From Branchiostoma floridae (lineage: Eukaryota > Chordata > Leptocardii > Amphioxiformes > Branchiostomatidae): DNA of 64,000 nt. Below are positions 48,491 through 59,079 of this stretch, piece after piece; within the stretch, counting starts at the first letter, position 1, and each line of letters starts with the position of its first letter. Position numbers and translations under genes: made by a program. Where the stretch lies: the NCBI RefSeq assembly GCF_000003815.2, contig NC_049980.1, positions 10,305,449 to 10,369,448 on the forward strand, in the 5' to 3' direction. The notes under the pieces are model-generated. The model searched no databases and was not told the origin of the DNA. It was given only the letters and a program-made list of their open reading frames with translations.

Positions 48491-48895
48491 TTAGCTCTGG
48501 ACAGCTATCTTAGACAGCTGCTGTGACATCAGAGCATTCTCCTTCTCCAGCCTCTTGGTTTCCTCCTCCATCTTCCTCATCCACTCGTTCATCTGCTCGG
48601 TCATCTTTGTTAACTCCACTATCTTGTCTCCCACCGGTCCGTCTCCTGACGCATTGCTGTCTCCATCTTTTGAAGCTGTCTTGTTGCTGATCACTGCTGT
48701 CTTCCCTGCCTTGGTGGTAGTTTTCCTAGCCCTGCCTGTGGCTCTGTTTGCTTTCAGGCGCTTGGTGCGCCCCACCAGGTTCCCCAGGGTGCCGGAGATG
48801 GTGCTCAGCTCCGTCATGTTTTTCTGCACGGTCCTCAGCAGCCCGAACACGGTGGTCTTCATGCTGAGGATCTCCTTGCCAACGTCGGTTGTCAT
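48491..48895 (-). CDS. Basic/coiled-coil protein (unrecognised), 134 residues
   Basis: Single-exon open frame starting at 48895 (MTTDVGKEILSM) with an in-frame stop upstream. Residues 1-45 (TVFGLLRTVQKNMTELSTISGTLGNLVG) resemble the core of the 46453 gene. Residues 45-75 are Lys/Arg/Thr-rich (RLKANRATGRARKTTTKAGK), like a nuclear or nucleic-acid-contacting linker. Residues 90-130 form a strongly charged heptad pattern typical of a coiled coil (KIVELTKMTEQMNEWMRKM, then EKENALMSQQL). Codon use is GC-richer than flanking DNA, supporting real coding. Family and role unknown; it could bind a partner through the coiled coil. Confidence 0.6.
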   Translation of the reverse strand: MTTDVGKEILSMKTTVFGLLRTVQKNMTELSTISGTLGNLVGRTKRLKANRATGRARKTTTKAGKTAVISNKTASKDGDSNASGDGPVGDKIVELTKMTEQMNEWMRKMEEETKRLEKENALMSQQLSKIAVQS

Positions 48896-49431
48896 CGTGT
48901 CGAATTCGTGTGAAATATCCTCTTGACTCTGTGTGTGATTTCAAGTTGGCACAACACACCGATTTAGCCTGTGATGACATTAAAAAGGAAGGGGGTAAAT
49001 GGCGATGGTTGCATTTTGAAGAAACGACTGATTTTATTTTTTCATGTGGGCCATATAAAGCATTGATTTAAGGTCACAGTTCATCATGTCACAACCGATT
49101 CTTGAAGATAATCCACGTCAAATTACCTCAAACAGAAAAAAAGGTAAGCTAGAGAAACGTAACGACTTAGCCTCTCCCCAACAACTGTTTGAATTGCTTT
49201 ACAGACTCTTGGTGGGTTTACAATATGACACAACTACGATGCTTGAAAACAATCCACATTTATGGTGACGTCAGTGCAAGTAAAACAGCATAGGCCTCTA
49301 TGCTACAAATAAACCCTAGCCTTTATTGTACACTGCAGTTATCAGTCTAATGTACAGCTCTACAAAATATTAAAGTCATAATTAAGTTCCGTTTTCCGTC
49401 GTTAACGTCGCGCATTCATTCATCATTGAAG

Positions 49432-49835
49432 ATGTCAGACTTACCAAGCTCGTCAAGGAAAGTCCAGGGATATGTCGGAAGAGATGTGGTGTTTACAAGT
49501 ATGTGTAAGACCTTTAATTTCTCTCAGATTTGGGGGTGATACTTTGTACATCTTCCCCAAAAGAGGACTTTTTTTCGGTTGCTAACCTCTGAAGAAAATC
49601 AATAATGTATGTGTTGTATATTTATAATGTAAACCTAAATGATGAGTATCAATCACTAACATAACGAATTGAGCTAAAGATAACTTAATTTGTTATATTC
49701 TATTTTGTTTTATTTTGTAACATTACCCAATGATGGTTTCTCCCCTATATTTTGCAATGCGTAGCTCAAGTGTGGTCACACGTGAGGTTGCCATTTAACC
49801 CCCTAATCGCACAACGCTATCTGCTCGCCTTCGGG
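49432..49835 (+). CDS. Candidate 5' end of an unrecognised small gene (two exons, incomplete)
   Basis: Exon 49432-49498 starts with an ATG (MSDLPSSSRKVQGYVGRDVV) and ends in ACA-A|GTATGT. Exon 49765-49835 follows acceptor AATGCGTAG and joins in phase, continuing TQVWSHVRLPFNPLIAQRYL and then LAFG before a GTATGT donor. The joined 46 codons look coding and the upstream DNA is CpG-bearing (GTCGTTAACGTCGCGC). The next exon is not certain: a segment at 51020-51170 after a TGTTGTGTAG acceptor joins in frame but its translation is not convincing. It is divergent from the 48491 gene, so a shared promoter is possible. Not recognised. Confidence 0.35.
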
Positions 49836-50290
49836 GTATGTTTACATCTTCAGTTGAATGTCGTTCAACACGAATGAAGAATGCGGTCAATTAAACGTTT
49901 TCATACCTTAGCGTCGTTAGACAGTATAATGTGTCTACTAAGAAAAGTGATAATTACGTTCGCGCAGTATCTGCTGCAATAGTACCAGCAGAGAATTGGA
50001 CGCTTTATCTTTGTTTACACAGAGTGTAATGAAGTGTAAGATGTTTTCATTCAAGGTAGGGTGACTTTAAACAGAGAGAGTCGCGCATAGTATTATGATT
50101 TTTTCAAAGAAGATACTAGTAATTTGCAACGAGCCAGATAACTAGTGGGTGAGATACCCTATCCAACACGACTTGTTTTGTATAAAACGTTCATGTCTTA
50201 AACATAAGTTAGACTGACAAGGAATGTTGCCCAGGGCGATTCAGATACTAGTACTGACATATTTGGTCTCACACCACAGTTTCACACCTA

Positions 50291-50820
50291 AGGCCACAGC
50301 AAGTAAATTTTATGGATGACATCCTCTGCAGACTGCAAAAATAGTGAGATAGGGCGAAAAAAAAACAAGATGGGTAAAAAAAACAAGATGGCTAAATTTT
50401 CAAAATAGACACTATGAATGTTGTAAGAAAAGTTAAAGTGACAAAACATGGTAGTACTGACCACAAATAATTCATTCCTGTATTAAAGAAGTGAACTAGC
50501 GTAGTAAAAGTGACACTAGTGTGGTAGACTGGTATCACTTACCAAGTTGGCAACTTCACCTATGACTTCCATAGTGGTGGCAATTTTGCAACTATCCAGC
50601 TGGTTTCACTTCTATAACTACAATCATGGCTACCTCGCTAATGTCACTCCTACAAGTACAATCATTAGGCTCCAACACAACATACTTTCCCATTTTTGTA
50701 CTTTCTTGTCATGTTGACCATCTCCGAAGAAGAAGAAAAAATCTTGATTTTTTTTTCTGAAATCAGGCAAAAATTAATGAGCGCGCGGATGTCATCCATA
50801 AAATTTACTTGCTGTGGCCT
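50291..50820. mobile_element. Foldback MITE, AGGCCA family, 530 bp with perfect 34-bp TIRs
   Basis: AGGCCACAGCAAGTAAATTT and the next 14 nt (50291-50324) are exactly inverted at 50787-50820. The TATGGATGACATCC part of the TIR is shared with the element beginning at 23428. The interior is AT-rich with A-tracts and no open frame of note. Perfect ends suggest recent insertion. The target duplication is unclear (left TA, right AA). Confidence 0.85.
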
Positions 50821-51164
50821 AACGTGAAGTACAGCAGGTAACGTTTAACAATACTTCCCAGCCATTGCCACATGCAGGTCATAAGACATATATTTTTTAC
50901 ATAAACCGTTGTAAACTCCACGCACAAAGTACAAAATTCAAGTGCAATACTGTGGTAACGTGTTAAGCTATACTTAGCTGTTTTTGTTTTCAAATGCTGT
51001 TTTTCATCTGTTGTGTAGGAGCAACCGTCGACACAACCGTGTTTTTCACAACAATTCAAGACACGTCCTTGCCATTCTCCTACAGCAGAGTACCGTCAGT
51101 CATTTATTCCTGACTGTACTCTGCTTTCCTTCCCTTTTGCCGGCGGTATTACCCGCCCTACTTA

Positions 51165-51720
51165 TTAGATATTAATGAGCTTGCCCTTATATGGGCAGTC
51201 AGCCGTTGGGAATCGGGCGTTGGCATGGTGAGCAAACAAAGTCATGGTAATACGTAACATGATTGGCTGGTAGCTTCCCAGCGGCCTTTGCGAGACAGCT
51301 TCACGACAACAAGAAGCCCAAGGAAGGCCTGTTCTCTGATTGGTTGACAGCTTGTTTGTGGCGACAATCATAATACCCGTAGATAGGCCCTGGGACAGCA
51401 GGGCCCCATAAGGTAAATGCCGTTGGGGACCGGGCGTTAGGAGGATGGTCCTTGCGGTCGGCATGGAAGCCATAAACAAGAGTGTGGCAGCGGCGACAAT
51501 ACCGCAAATACCGCACGTACAGATATGTGACACTACTGATCCCATGTCGAGTTTGAAGTTGACACATGCGACTTAATCCGGCACTTCTCCCTGGTAACTC
51601 GTGACCGCTTATGACCGATACATCACCTCGTATGTAAACAGTGCAAGTAACTGCCAATAACAAGCGGATCCTCATGCACCATTGGGTGAACCTTTCATTA
51701 AATGATAAAAATCAGTGTGC
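51165..51720. other. GC-richer gene-free interval with internal similarity and CCAAT-type motifs
   Basis: Contains two similar blocks (GATTGGCTGGTAGCTTCC near 51262 and GATTGGTTGACAGCTTG near 51338), each with an inverted CCAAT box (ATTGG). GGGCGTTGG and CCGGGCGTTAGG also repeat. Open frames on both strands here look compositional. It could be regulatory DNA, but no start site could be tied to it. Confidence 0.3.
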
Positions 51721-51737
51721 GCTTTTTGTAAACAGAA

Positions 51738-52117
51738 ATTTGACAAGATCATTGGTAAATATTTTTGTTTTGAAAACATGTCGCGCTTAATTTCATTATA
51801 ATTTTTGTGGCGGATGTGTTTTGGTCTCGTTTCCCTGTTTTCTTTCTCATCCCTGACTGATGCGTAATGAATGAAGTTGTTTATCCATTGAAATGTCCTG
51901 AAATCAGTTTTTTACATTCCATGCAACTTAATAGCTGATCAAAACTTTGATAACATTATCGGTCAATATTTTTGTTTTGAAAAAAAAAAACATGTCACGC
52001 TTAATTTTTTTATTATTTTGTGGCGGAGGTGTTTTGGTCTAGTTTTCTTTCTCATCCCTGACTGATGCGTAATGAATGAAGTTGTTTGTGCTTTGAACTG
52101 TCATGAAATCTGGCTTA
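51738..52117 (+). repeat. Local tandem duplication, unit about 205 bp
   Basis: 51738-51917 and 51944-52117 share TATTTTTGTTTTGAAAA, ACATGTC-CGCTTAATTT, TTTGTGGCGGA-GTGTTTTGG and TTTCTCATCCCTGACTGATG, then CGTAATGAATGAAGTTGTTT, at an offset of 205-207 nt. Differences are mostly in A-tract length. It lies downstream of the minus-strand ASB-type gene. Confidence 0.85.
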
Positions 52118-52750
52118 CCACAAAGTAGAGGGACAAATGTATTTATCAGAACGCGCTTCCGTGCTCTGGGTGTAACCGTGTTCATGACGGTGTAACAGTT
52201 TTCTTGTATTTATGACGATCGTTGTATAAAGAATCTCGAGCTCACTACAAACGCATTGATTTACCGATATACATTTATTTACACCGGCAACAAAATAATC
52301 TACAGAACGAAGTCTCCATATGTACACCGAACGCATAACACTATCAGTCTTCATAATTTCATTCAGCCAGGCAGCATACTGTGTGTCACAAGGAAAGTAT
52401 AGAAGACTTGATCATACTTGGTGTAACCTTTCCTTCCTGTCCACATTACCACGCATCACCGTAAGCTGGGATGCAACAGTTTGGGTGGTAAAGCTCTACA
52501 GTTACCCTGTTGGTCGGTTTAATGGATTGTCTTAATTGTTCCAAGTGAGTTTTTGGCGACGCCTCAAGGGCTAGCCTAATAGTTTAGTGTCCGTTTGTCA
52601 AGAATTCCCCAAATTGTACAGGTATGTCAGGATTTTTCCGCGCGTGCGCAGTAGGATTTTTTGCGAGCAAATTTCCTTCAAATTCTTTTAGCATTTTGGT
52701 AAAATAGAAGATAACATATGTCCATGCATATAGTTTGTAATCATTTGTTG

Positions 52751-55051
52751 TTAGTGCAGCCCTGCTTCCCCTGGTTCCAAAAGAAGGTATCTCTTCAGCC
52801 GTGGAGCGATCCCAAGTTGGGATATCACAGTGTGGCACCTTCGTCCCAGGAAATCTCGCAGAGAAGATCTCGCGAGATGTTGCAGAGAGCCAGGACTACT
52901 GCCCAATGTTTCAAACGCGTCATAGAAGTCCCGAAATTTGACTAAAGCATCTTTAGGTATTGATTCCATCCATAGGCTCGGTACCTTAACTCTTGGGTAA
53001 GCATTAATAAGTACTTCGATGGTGGGCGGGTATGAGGCACACATGACCAGAACGCGGTGAAAGATTTCGGGAAAAATCCGCCAAGCGCCGAAGTTCAGCA
53101 AAATTTGAACACATTTCTCTGGTTTCCCCTTCACCACTCCTTCGGCGCCCATACCGGCTATTTCAGATGCTGCCACTGCGTCGAACAGTGGAGTCTTGAG
53201 AAAGTAGTCCCGCGCATTGATCTCTGAACCTTTTCGAACGAGTATTTCCACCAGCTTGTGGTCCCCCTTGCGAGCAGCATTGTGGAGAGGCAACTTCTTT
53301 TCCTTGTCCTTCAGATTGACATCTGCACCCCACTGGATGAGTTTCTCCACCGTGTTGTGGTAGTAGCTGTCTCCCTCCGTGCAGGTGCAGGCCAGGGCCA
53401 GAGGCGTGTCTCCTTCGTTGTTGGTTGCGTTGGGATCGGCGCCTTTCTCCAGGAGCAGGTCTACCAAGTCAAAGAGCCCGTTCTGGGCGGCCACGTGCAG
53501 GGGCGTCTCCTCGACATCGTAGGTTTTCGCGTTGATGTTGGTCCCTCTCTGAAAGTGTACATCGTATACGTAGTCAAACAACAATCAATAATACGAGGTA
53601 CGTTTAAGCAAATCTTCTCGTGAGGTGAGGTGAAATGTAATATTTGGCAAAGACACGGTCCACAAACTCGACTTCTAGCATCAGTGCCATCTCCATGATC
53701 CAATGCCATCTCCAATGCCTTGTTGACCAAGCTCCCCTAAGGTACGCTTCCTGCCAACACAGGAAGCGTACCTTAGGGGAGCGACCAAAGCACAACACGG
53801 CTGGATTCCAGGCTACTTCTTTCATTTGACCAAGGAGATTATCGGGAAAGGTTTTAAACTAAAAGAAGGTGTATGAGAACCATGTGGCCTTTTATCTTTA
53901 CACCGTCTTCTTGTTGACCCTCAATAGATGATTAATCAAAGTATGAATTACCCGTAGCAGCAGCTTGGCGATCTTTAAGTAGTCTTTCCCACAGCACATG
54001 TGTAACGCCGTCTTCCCGGTGTCTTCTGTCTCCAAGTCCACGTCTGCGCCATGGTTGATCAGCAACTGAAAGTCGAAGATCGTACGTTAGGTTGACTCAA
54101 ACGAAAGAAAAAAAAGTTTATTGATTGCTGAATTAATTCTTAGCACAGTATCATTAGTTCATGACAGAGTTGAAACGGTGTTTTTGTCCCTAGTGCCAGA
54201 AGTAAAAGATTACATTCGACTTCGTACAGCACTCGTTTGGTACGTACAGATGACAACATTATTCATACCACATACGTACATGTAAGTTTGACCAAGGAGG
54301 TATTTAACCTCCTTGACCTTGATTTTACCACATATCCATACCACCGGTAAGGATCCCAACGCAGCACAGTGGAATTTGGACCGCTTTTAAAATTCTTGTT
54401 GTAATTAGTTTTAAATGAAAAAGAATTGTTTTCTTTAATATCTCATTTGAAAAACTATAACTGTGACCAAGAAAGGGTATTTATAATTTTGAAATGCCAA
54501 CTTTTGTAAAAGAATAAATAAAGCACAAAGAACCGTAGAATTTCACAGCTTAAGTTGTGCAATTGTATATATATCAATGTCTCTAACTTGCGCCATCATA
54601 TTCATATGGTATGCAGAGGGAAAAAAAACTTTTCACATAACTAAACTTGGAGGCCTAATATCGAACTTGACCTTCGTTTTTCCGACCCCAACCCATAATA
54701 CACAAAATAGAGATATTGACTTATAAAAAAACTTCTAAGCTTATAATGTCAACAAATATATAAACCGACAAACACACAAGCAAACAGCCCCGAAAACATA
54801 ACCTTGGCGAAGGTAATCAATGAAAAGTGAATAATTTCGTTGTTTAAATGTACATGTAATTTCAGTGATCACCTGTACGGCGTCCACATGTCCCCCGTCC
54901 ACAGCGGCGTGCAGAGGAGACCAGCCGTTGGGAGAGTAGTTGACATCAGCCCGCCTGTCCAGTAGGTGACGCATGCACTCTATGTACCCTTTACTAGCGG
55001 TGATGTACAGCGGTGTGGTGTACTCCTTCACAAACGTCATGGACCAGATTC
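52751..55051 (-). CDS. ASB-type ankyrin-repeat/SOCS-box protein, common body (three exons)
   Basis: Common exons on the minus strand are 54873-55051, 53952-54065 and 52751-53548 (stop at 52751-52753). The first has a phase-1 acceptor (TTTTCCTTCAG). About seven ankyrin repeats run from TPLYITASKGYIECMRHLLD through SPLHAAVDGGHVDAVQLL, TALHMCCGKDYLKIAKLLL, TPLHVAAQNGLFDLVDLLL and LPLHNAARKGDHKLVEILV. The C-terminus (SLQHLARSSLRDFLG, then GIAPRLKRYLLLEP) is a SOCS box. ASB proteins use ankyrin repeats to bind substrates and the SOCS box to recruit Elongin B/C and Cullin-5 (family knowledge). Here the usual BC-box Cys is Ala and the Cul5-box LP-hydrophobic-P is changed to IAP. The YLLLEPG ending recalls the ASB10/16/18 group, from memory only. 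With the first exons at 55814-59079 the product is 425-436 residues. Confidence 0.88.
53731..53782. repeat. Perfect 23-bp hairpin in the ASB-type gene intron
   Basis: GCTCCCCTAAGGTACGCTTC plus CTG (53731-53753) is exactly reverse-complemented at 53760-53782 after a six-base loop CCAACA. It sits in the intron between exons 53952-54065 and 52751-53548. GC content is higher than in the surrounding intron. It may be a microRNA-like stem or a MITE remnant. Confidence 0.85.
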
Positions 55052-55813
55052 CTGAAGGAAAATGACATGTTTGGTGTTTACACACGAATAGTTTTCAGAT
55101 ATGAAATATAGAATAGAGCTTCAGCTTCATTTATTGTACTCCCAAAATGTGATCACAATACATACATAAATTCAATTCGCTTCAGATAAGAAACAATTGA
55201 TGTGTCAGATGATGTGACGTTAAATCATTTGAGACTCAAGTAACGTTTTAAAACTGACAGGTATAACAATCTCAAAAACAACTTTTTAAAGTACGATCGT
55301 TATCTGAAGGTGAAATATAGAAAAATGTCTCCCCCAAAATGGCAATATCAAGTTGATAAGAATTGCTCCATGTATGAATATGTATTGATGTGTAACTTTA
55401 CATCTTACATCAGGAGATATCGTATATTTGGAGCTGTGATCCCCAAGTAAATATAAGGATCCGGATCACCAACAGTGTTTTTCGTCTGATATTGATTACT
55501 CTTTTTAACAGTCTCTTAAGCCAGTTGGACTAAGCCCCAACTTTCTCCATTTTATAACCACAGACATCACCCGCATAGTCAGACCGACATCTTGGACCTG
55601 ATATAACACTGGTACGGCCCAAAATAGCCTGCACTGCCACATGGGGTTATAACTATGCACCACTGAATCACTGATACTGTCGCAGTCAATGACATTATCA
55701 TTAACCCTGCCTTAGTTTAGATCTGTGAAACAGATTTTAGAGCTCCCATTATGTCAAAACAGACATTACATGGCTATGAATCACACTTGTGATTGTCGAC
55801 TATCGCCGCTTAC

Positions 55814-56021
55814 GTATTTGCCTGGCAGACAAGCCCTTTGTCTCGTTCTTTATGTAATCCTGCCATGGGATCAACACGTCCTCCCCATCCTCGGTCTGTG
55901 TGAACGGCTTCACTTCCAAGACGGCGTTGACGTTCACTCCAATCTTAAGGAACCTCTTCACGTCTTCGACCTTGTCCTTCTCGAGGACTCTGTAAAAACG
56001 ATCTCTCAAGCTGAGGTCCAT
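55814..56021 (-). CDS. Alternative first exon 1 of the ASB-type gene
   Basis: Starts at ATG 56021 (MDLSLRDRFYRVLEKDKVED), chosen because it aligns with the starts of the two sister exons; an in-frame ATG at 56054 would add 11 residues. Contains VNAVLEVKPFTQTEDGED. Ends ATA-C|GTAAGC in phase 1, so that joining to 55051 gives an Arg before IWSMTF. Without splicing it would stop three codons later. The encoded 69 residues look like a degenerate ankyrin helix pair preceding repeat 1. Confidence 0.75.
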
Positions 56022-56691
56022 GTTTGCATCGTCTGTTGGACGATTCGTTGACATGAACTTGACAGTGTATTCCACACCCAACTGTTTAATACGTAATGCA
56101 TCTGGCGCGTACCAGCCATGGGCTGGGATGGACAAGGGTCAGGCCTCTGTTCTTGTGAACACACATCGAAGATCATCGAACACAATCTCAATGGAAATAT
56201 ATAACTGTCAAGTTAAACCTGAAACCAAATGACGCGTGGCATTGCATGTATGATGCGCCAAAATGGCAGACAAAAAGTCTGAAGTTCAAATTCTATGTCT
56301 AAGCCTACATAGGTATACAGTGGAAGCCAGTTAATTGCACACCAAATTCACTGACAAATAGGCAGTGCAATTAAGGTTTCTACTGTATTGTATTTGTAAA
56401 TGTGTGTTGAGCTGGATATTGACTTGAGAAAGTATATGTATAGGATGGCGGGTACAGACATGGCCACTGGATTTCAAAAATAAGTCCCATAACGTACCGA
56501 AGCAGACATATGCAAAGTCAATCATACTGTCAATGTTTGTAAACAGTACGTTTTTGTATACTGTTTAAATCAACAATGATGTGATTCAAAATCATGAACT
56601 TCTAGTTCTCGTCATGTTTTCATGTCGACAGTGTGCTTCTTTATTATGCTTTTGTTCAGATCAAGAGAGCGTGCACAAATTTTAGACCCAC

Positions 56692-56908
56692 CGTAATATT
56701 TCCTTTTCTGTCTCGGATCTAGATCCTTGGTCTCCCTCTGCACGTGCTCCAGCCATGTAAGCACACGAACCTCCCCGTTTTCTTCAACAAACGGTTTCAC
56801 CTCCAACACGGCGTCCACAGAAATCCCCTTAGAGAGGAAAATATCGAACTCTTCCCTCGCGCCCTTCACCAAGGCCCTGTAGAAGTTATCCTTCAGTGCG
56901 GTGGACAT
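56692..56908 (-). CDS. Alternative first exon 2 of the ASB-type gene
   Basis: Starts MSTALKDNFYRALVKGAREE and contains ISVDAVLEVKPFVEENGEV, then ends KRKYY-G|GTGGGT in phase 1, fitting the common acceptor at 55051. It aligns end to end with first exon 1, whose start is 887 bp away. The product with the common body would be 435 residues. Whether it has its own promoter cannot be seen. Confidence 0.75.
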
Positions 56909-57579
56909 GTCTGTGCGCTATCTTCCTCTTCTTCTTTGTGTTTAGGTGGCCACCATCATCTTGTTGATGCTTCTGCTACTCTTATCTCTTATGGTATGTC
57001 CAGTCGTACCAAAAGCAGCATCGCCAAATGCGCACTGCCATCATCAGCATACATATCAAATCTACGGAGGGCACTTGTGCCAAGATCATTGTTGTTAGTC
57101 GTCGTCAGTACTTGTGACCGTAGGGGTGTGATTTTGTAGACATTTGTCAAGCTATACAATTGTAACCAAAAAGGTGGAGGCTAACTTGTTCTGACGCCTA
57201 GATTTACAAAACATTTTGATATCATATTTCATAATATTATATCATGTCAATATATCCAATCCACCGTCTAGGTCTTGGTGCAATATTCCCGGAAATCGTT
57301 GTTTCAATACTCTGGAAATCAATACCAATCCGGAAATCGTTGTTTCAATACCAATGCAGCTACAACGGTTGCAGGTTTTCGTTTAAGAACACTCATCATT
57401 GTCGAAAGGTTTGAATGTCTTTGAGATAAAACCAGGTATGAAATGCAAATGCCACAGATAAAGATTTTAATTGCATCGATCCTGTTAAGCATTTTCTTAC
57501 TGATAAAGAGATACGTTTATAGACATCAGACTCCTAGTATACTTTATGAACAATGTTACGTTGTGTTCATTATCAATAC

Positions 57580-57799
57580 CAAACTCGTACTGACTGTGAT
57601 AGAGAGCAGACCCTTTGGTCGTTTTCCTGTAGTACTCCATCAATGACATCAGCTGTTCCTCGCCATTTTCGTCCTTGTAAATCTGTTTGACCTCCAACAC
57701 GGCGTCTACGTCCATGCGCCTGTCCAGGAGAGTTTTTACACCGTCTAGGTCTCCCTCGGATAGGGACTGGAAGAATCGGTCTTTGGAAGTGTACGCCAT
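57580..57799 (-). CDS. Alternative first exon 3 of the ASB-type gene
   Basis: Starts MAYTSKDRFFQSLSEGDLDG and contains MDVDAVLEVKQIYKDENGEE. A phase-1 donor at GAGTTT-G|GTATTG is the best fit by length to exon 2; a donor at CAC-A|GTCAGT is also in phase and cannot be excluded. Its start is 891 bp from that of first exon 2. The ATG lies in CCCAAGATGGC, a string also present at first exon 4. Confidence 0.7.
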
Positions 57800-58892
57800 C
57801 TTGGGAGCTTAATGCTGTTATTGGATACAGCTACTCGAGCCGAGAAAGAAATACCATCGTGGTTTCTCTTACCCATCAGATATCTGTACCTACGACGTGA
57901 ATAGAAACAATTCCTATAGCAATATAATATAAGATACGTAGACACCTAAATTATCCCCGATTAGTTTCAACTATCTGTCTGATCATGTACCTGTTGAAGC
58001 CGGAAGTTAGAATTGGACGTCTTCTCGTCTTACAATGTCAAATCCAATCCTTGAAATGGCCGTGATCTGACATAGTTTCACCACCTGGATCACTTCGTCT
58101 TTGTATGATATAATGTCTATTTGTAATTAATGATTTTCCATTGCAATGTAATCACAGTACCGTTTACGTAATTGCGTAGTCATAAGTAGAGACTACTCAA
58201 GTCTACATGACACCCACCACCCCCCACCCCGGCTCTCCATAGACTTGTACTGCTCGGCAGTCTGACTTCAATACAATGCAGAAAGTAAGGAAAAGACCTT
58301 TGTGAACCCCCCACCCCGTCGAGTCAGTGCCCCCCGATATGATAGCCAGTGGACCAAAGGGCATTTCATCTATGTACGGGAAACATTCCGCGACGCCATA
58401 TACAGGAGGATCATAACAAGCCAAGGGGTGGACCATAATATACCGAGGGGGTCAATATGGCGTAATTGGGGCATGATAAATTAATCTGAACTCTGAGAAT
58501 AACAGGAAGCCGTTAATGAATTAGCCGATTTATGAAAGTCACAATTTATGGAGCCAAACGTTCGGTGATACTAATTATCACATATGATCTGTTATGTTAT
58601 GATATGACGTGTAGGGTTGTGTTTATATATGACGGACCATGTTCATTTCAATACATGACTGCACAAAAACTCTGCAACGAAATACAAACATTAAAGAGCA
58701 ATTTCTCCAGTCTCACTTACCCTGTAAATCGTATTCTTGTGGTTCTTTATACATCAACTCCAACGGCCCTTTCCAGGGACGCCGTTTTAAACATTCGATC
58801 ACCCTCCCCATAGCGGGTCCTCCTCTTTGAGACTATTTTGAGAGCAGGACAACTCAGAGAAGGTCAGCGTATAAGGGAGGAAGACTACTCAC

Positions 58893-59079
58893 CCTGTATG
58901 TCATATTCCCAACATTCCTCTCCGTCCCATTCCCACAGCTTGTTAACCGGCCGTCTGTGGTTCTCAAGATAGGTCAGAACTTTCTTCTCAGCGCCTTCGT
59001 TCAGCGCATCGAAGAAAGGATCTGTGACTTCTCTTTTGAAATGCTGGCCTTCTCTAACGTACCACTGCCAATCGGCCAT
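58893..59079 (-). CDS. Alternative first exon 4 of the ASB-type gene (most distal, divergent)
   Basis: Starts MADWQWYVREGQHFKREVTD and contains DPFFDALNEGAEKKVLTYLE, then WEWDGEECWEYDIQG. Ends with a strong phase-1 donor (CAGG|GTGAGT). It keeps the FF-x-A-L-x-E-G pattern of the others but replaces the DAVLEVK block with an acidic, Trp-rich one. The start context is CCCAAGATGGC as in first exon 3. Joined to the common body it gives 425 residues. It lies nearest to the divergent paralogue. Confidence 0.7.

Noticed and set aside
48555-48926. Plus-strand frame of 123 codons with a hydrophobic segment
   Set aside because: Antisense shadow of the 48491-48895 minus-strand frame, which has the better coding character (charged heptads, basic linker).
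49086-49268. 60-codon plus-strand frame starting MSQPILEDNPRQ
   Set aside because: No supported splice partners. Its two ends resemble each other at DNA level (a weak 140-bp tandem duplication), and it lies in the leader region between two divergent genes.
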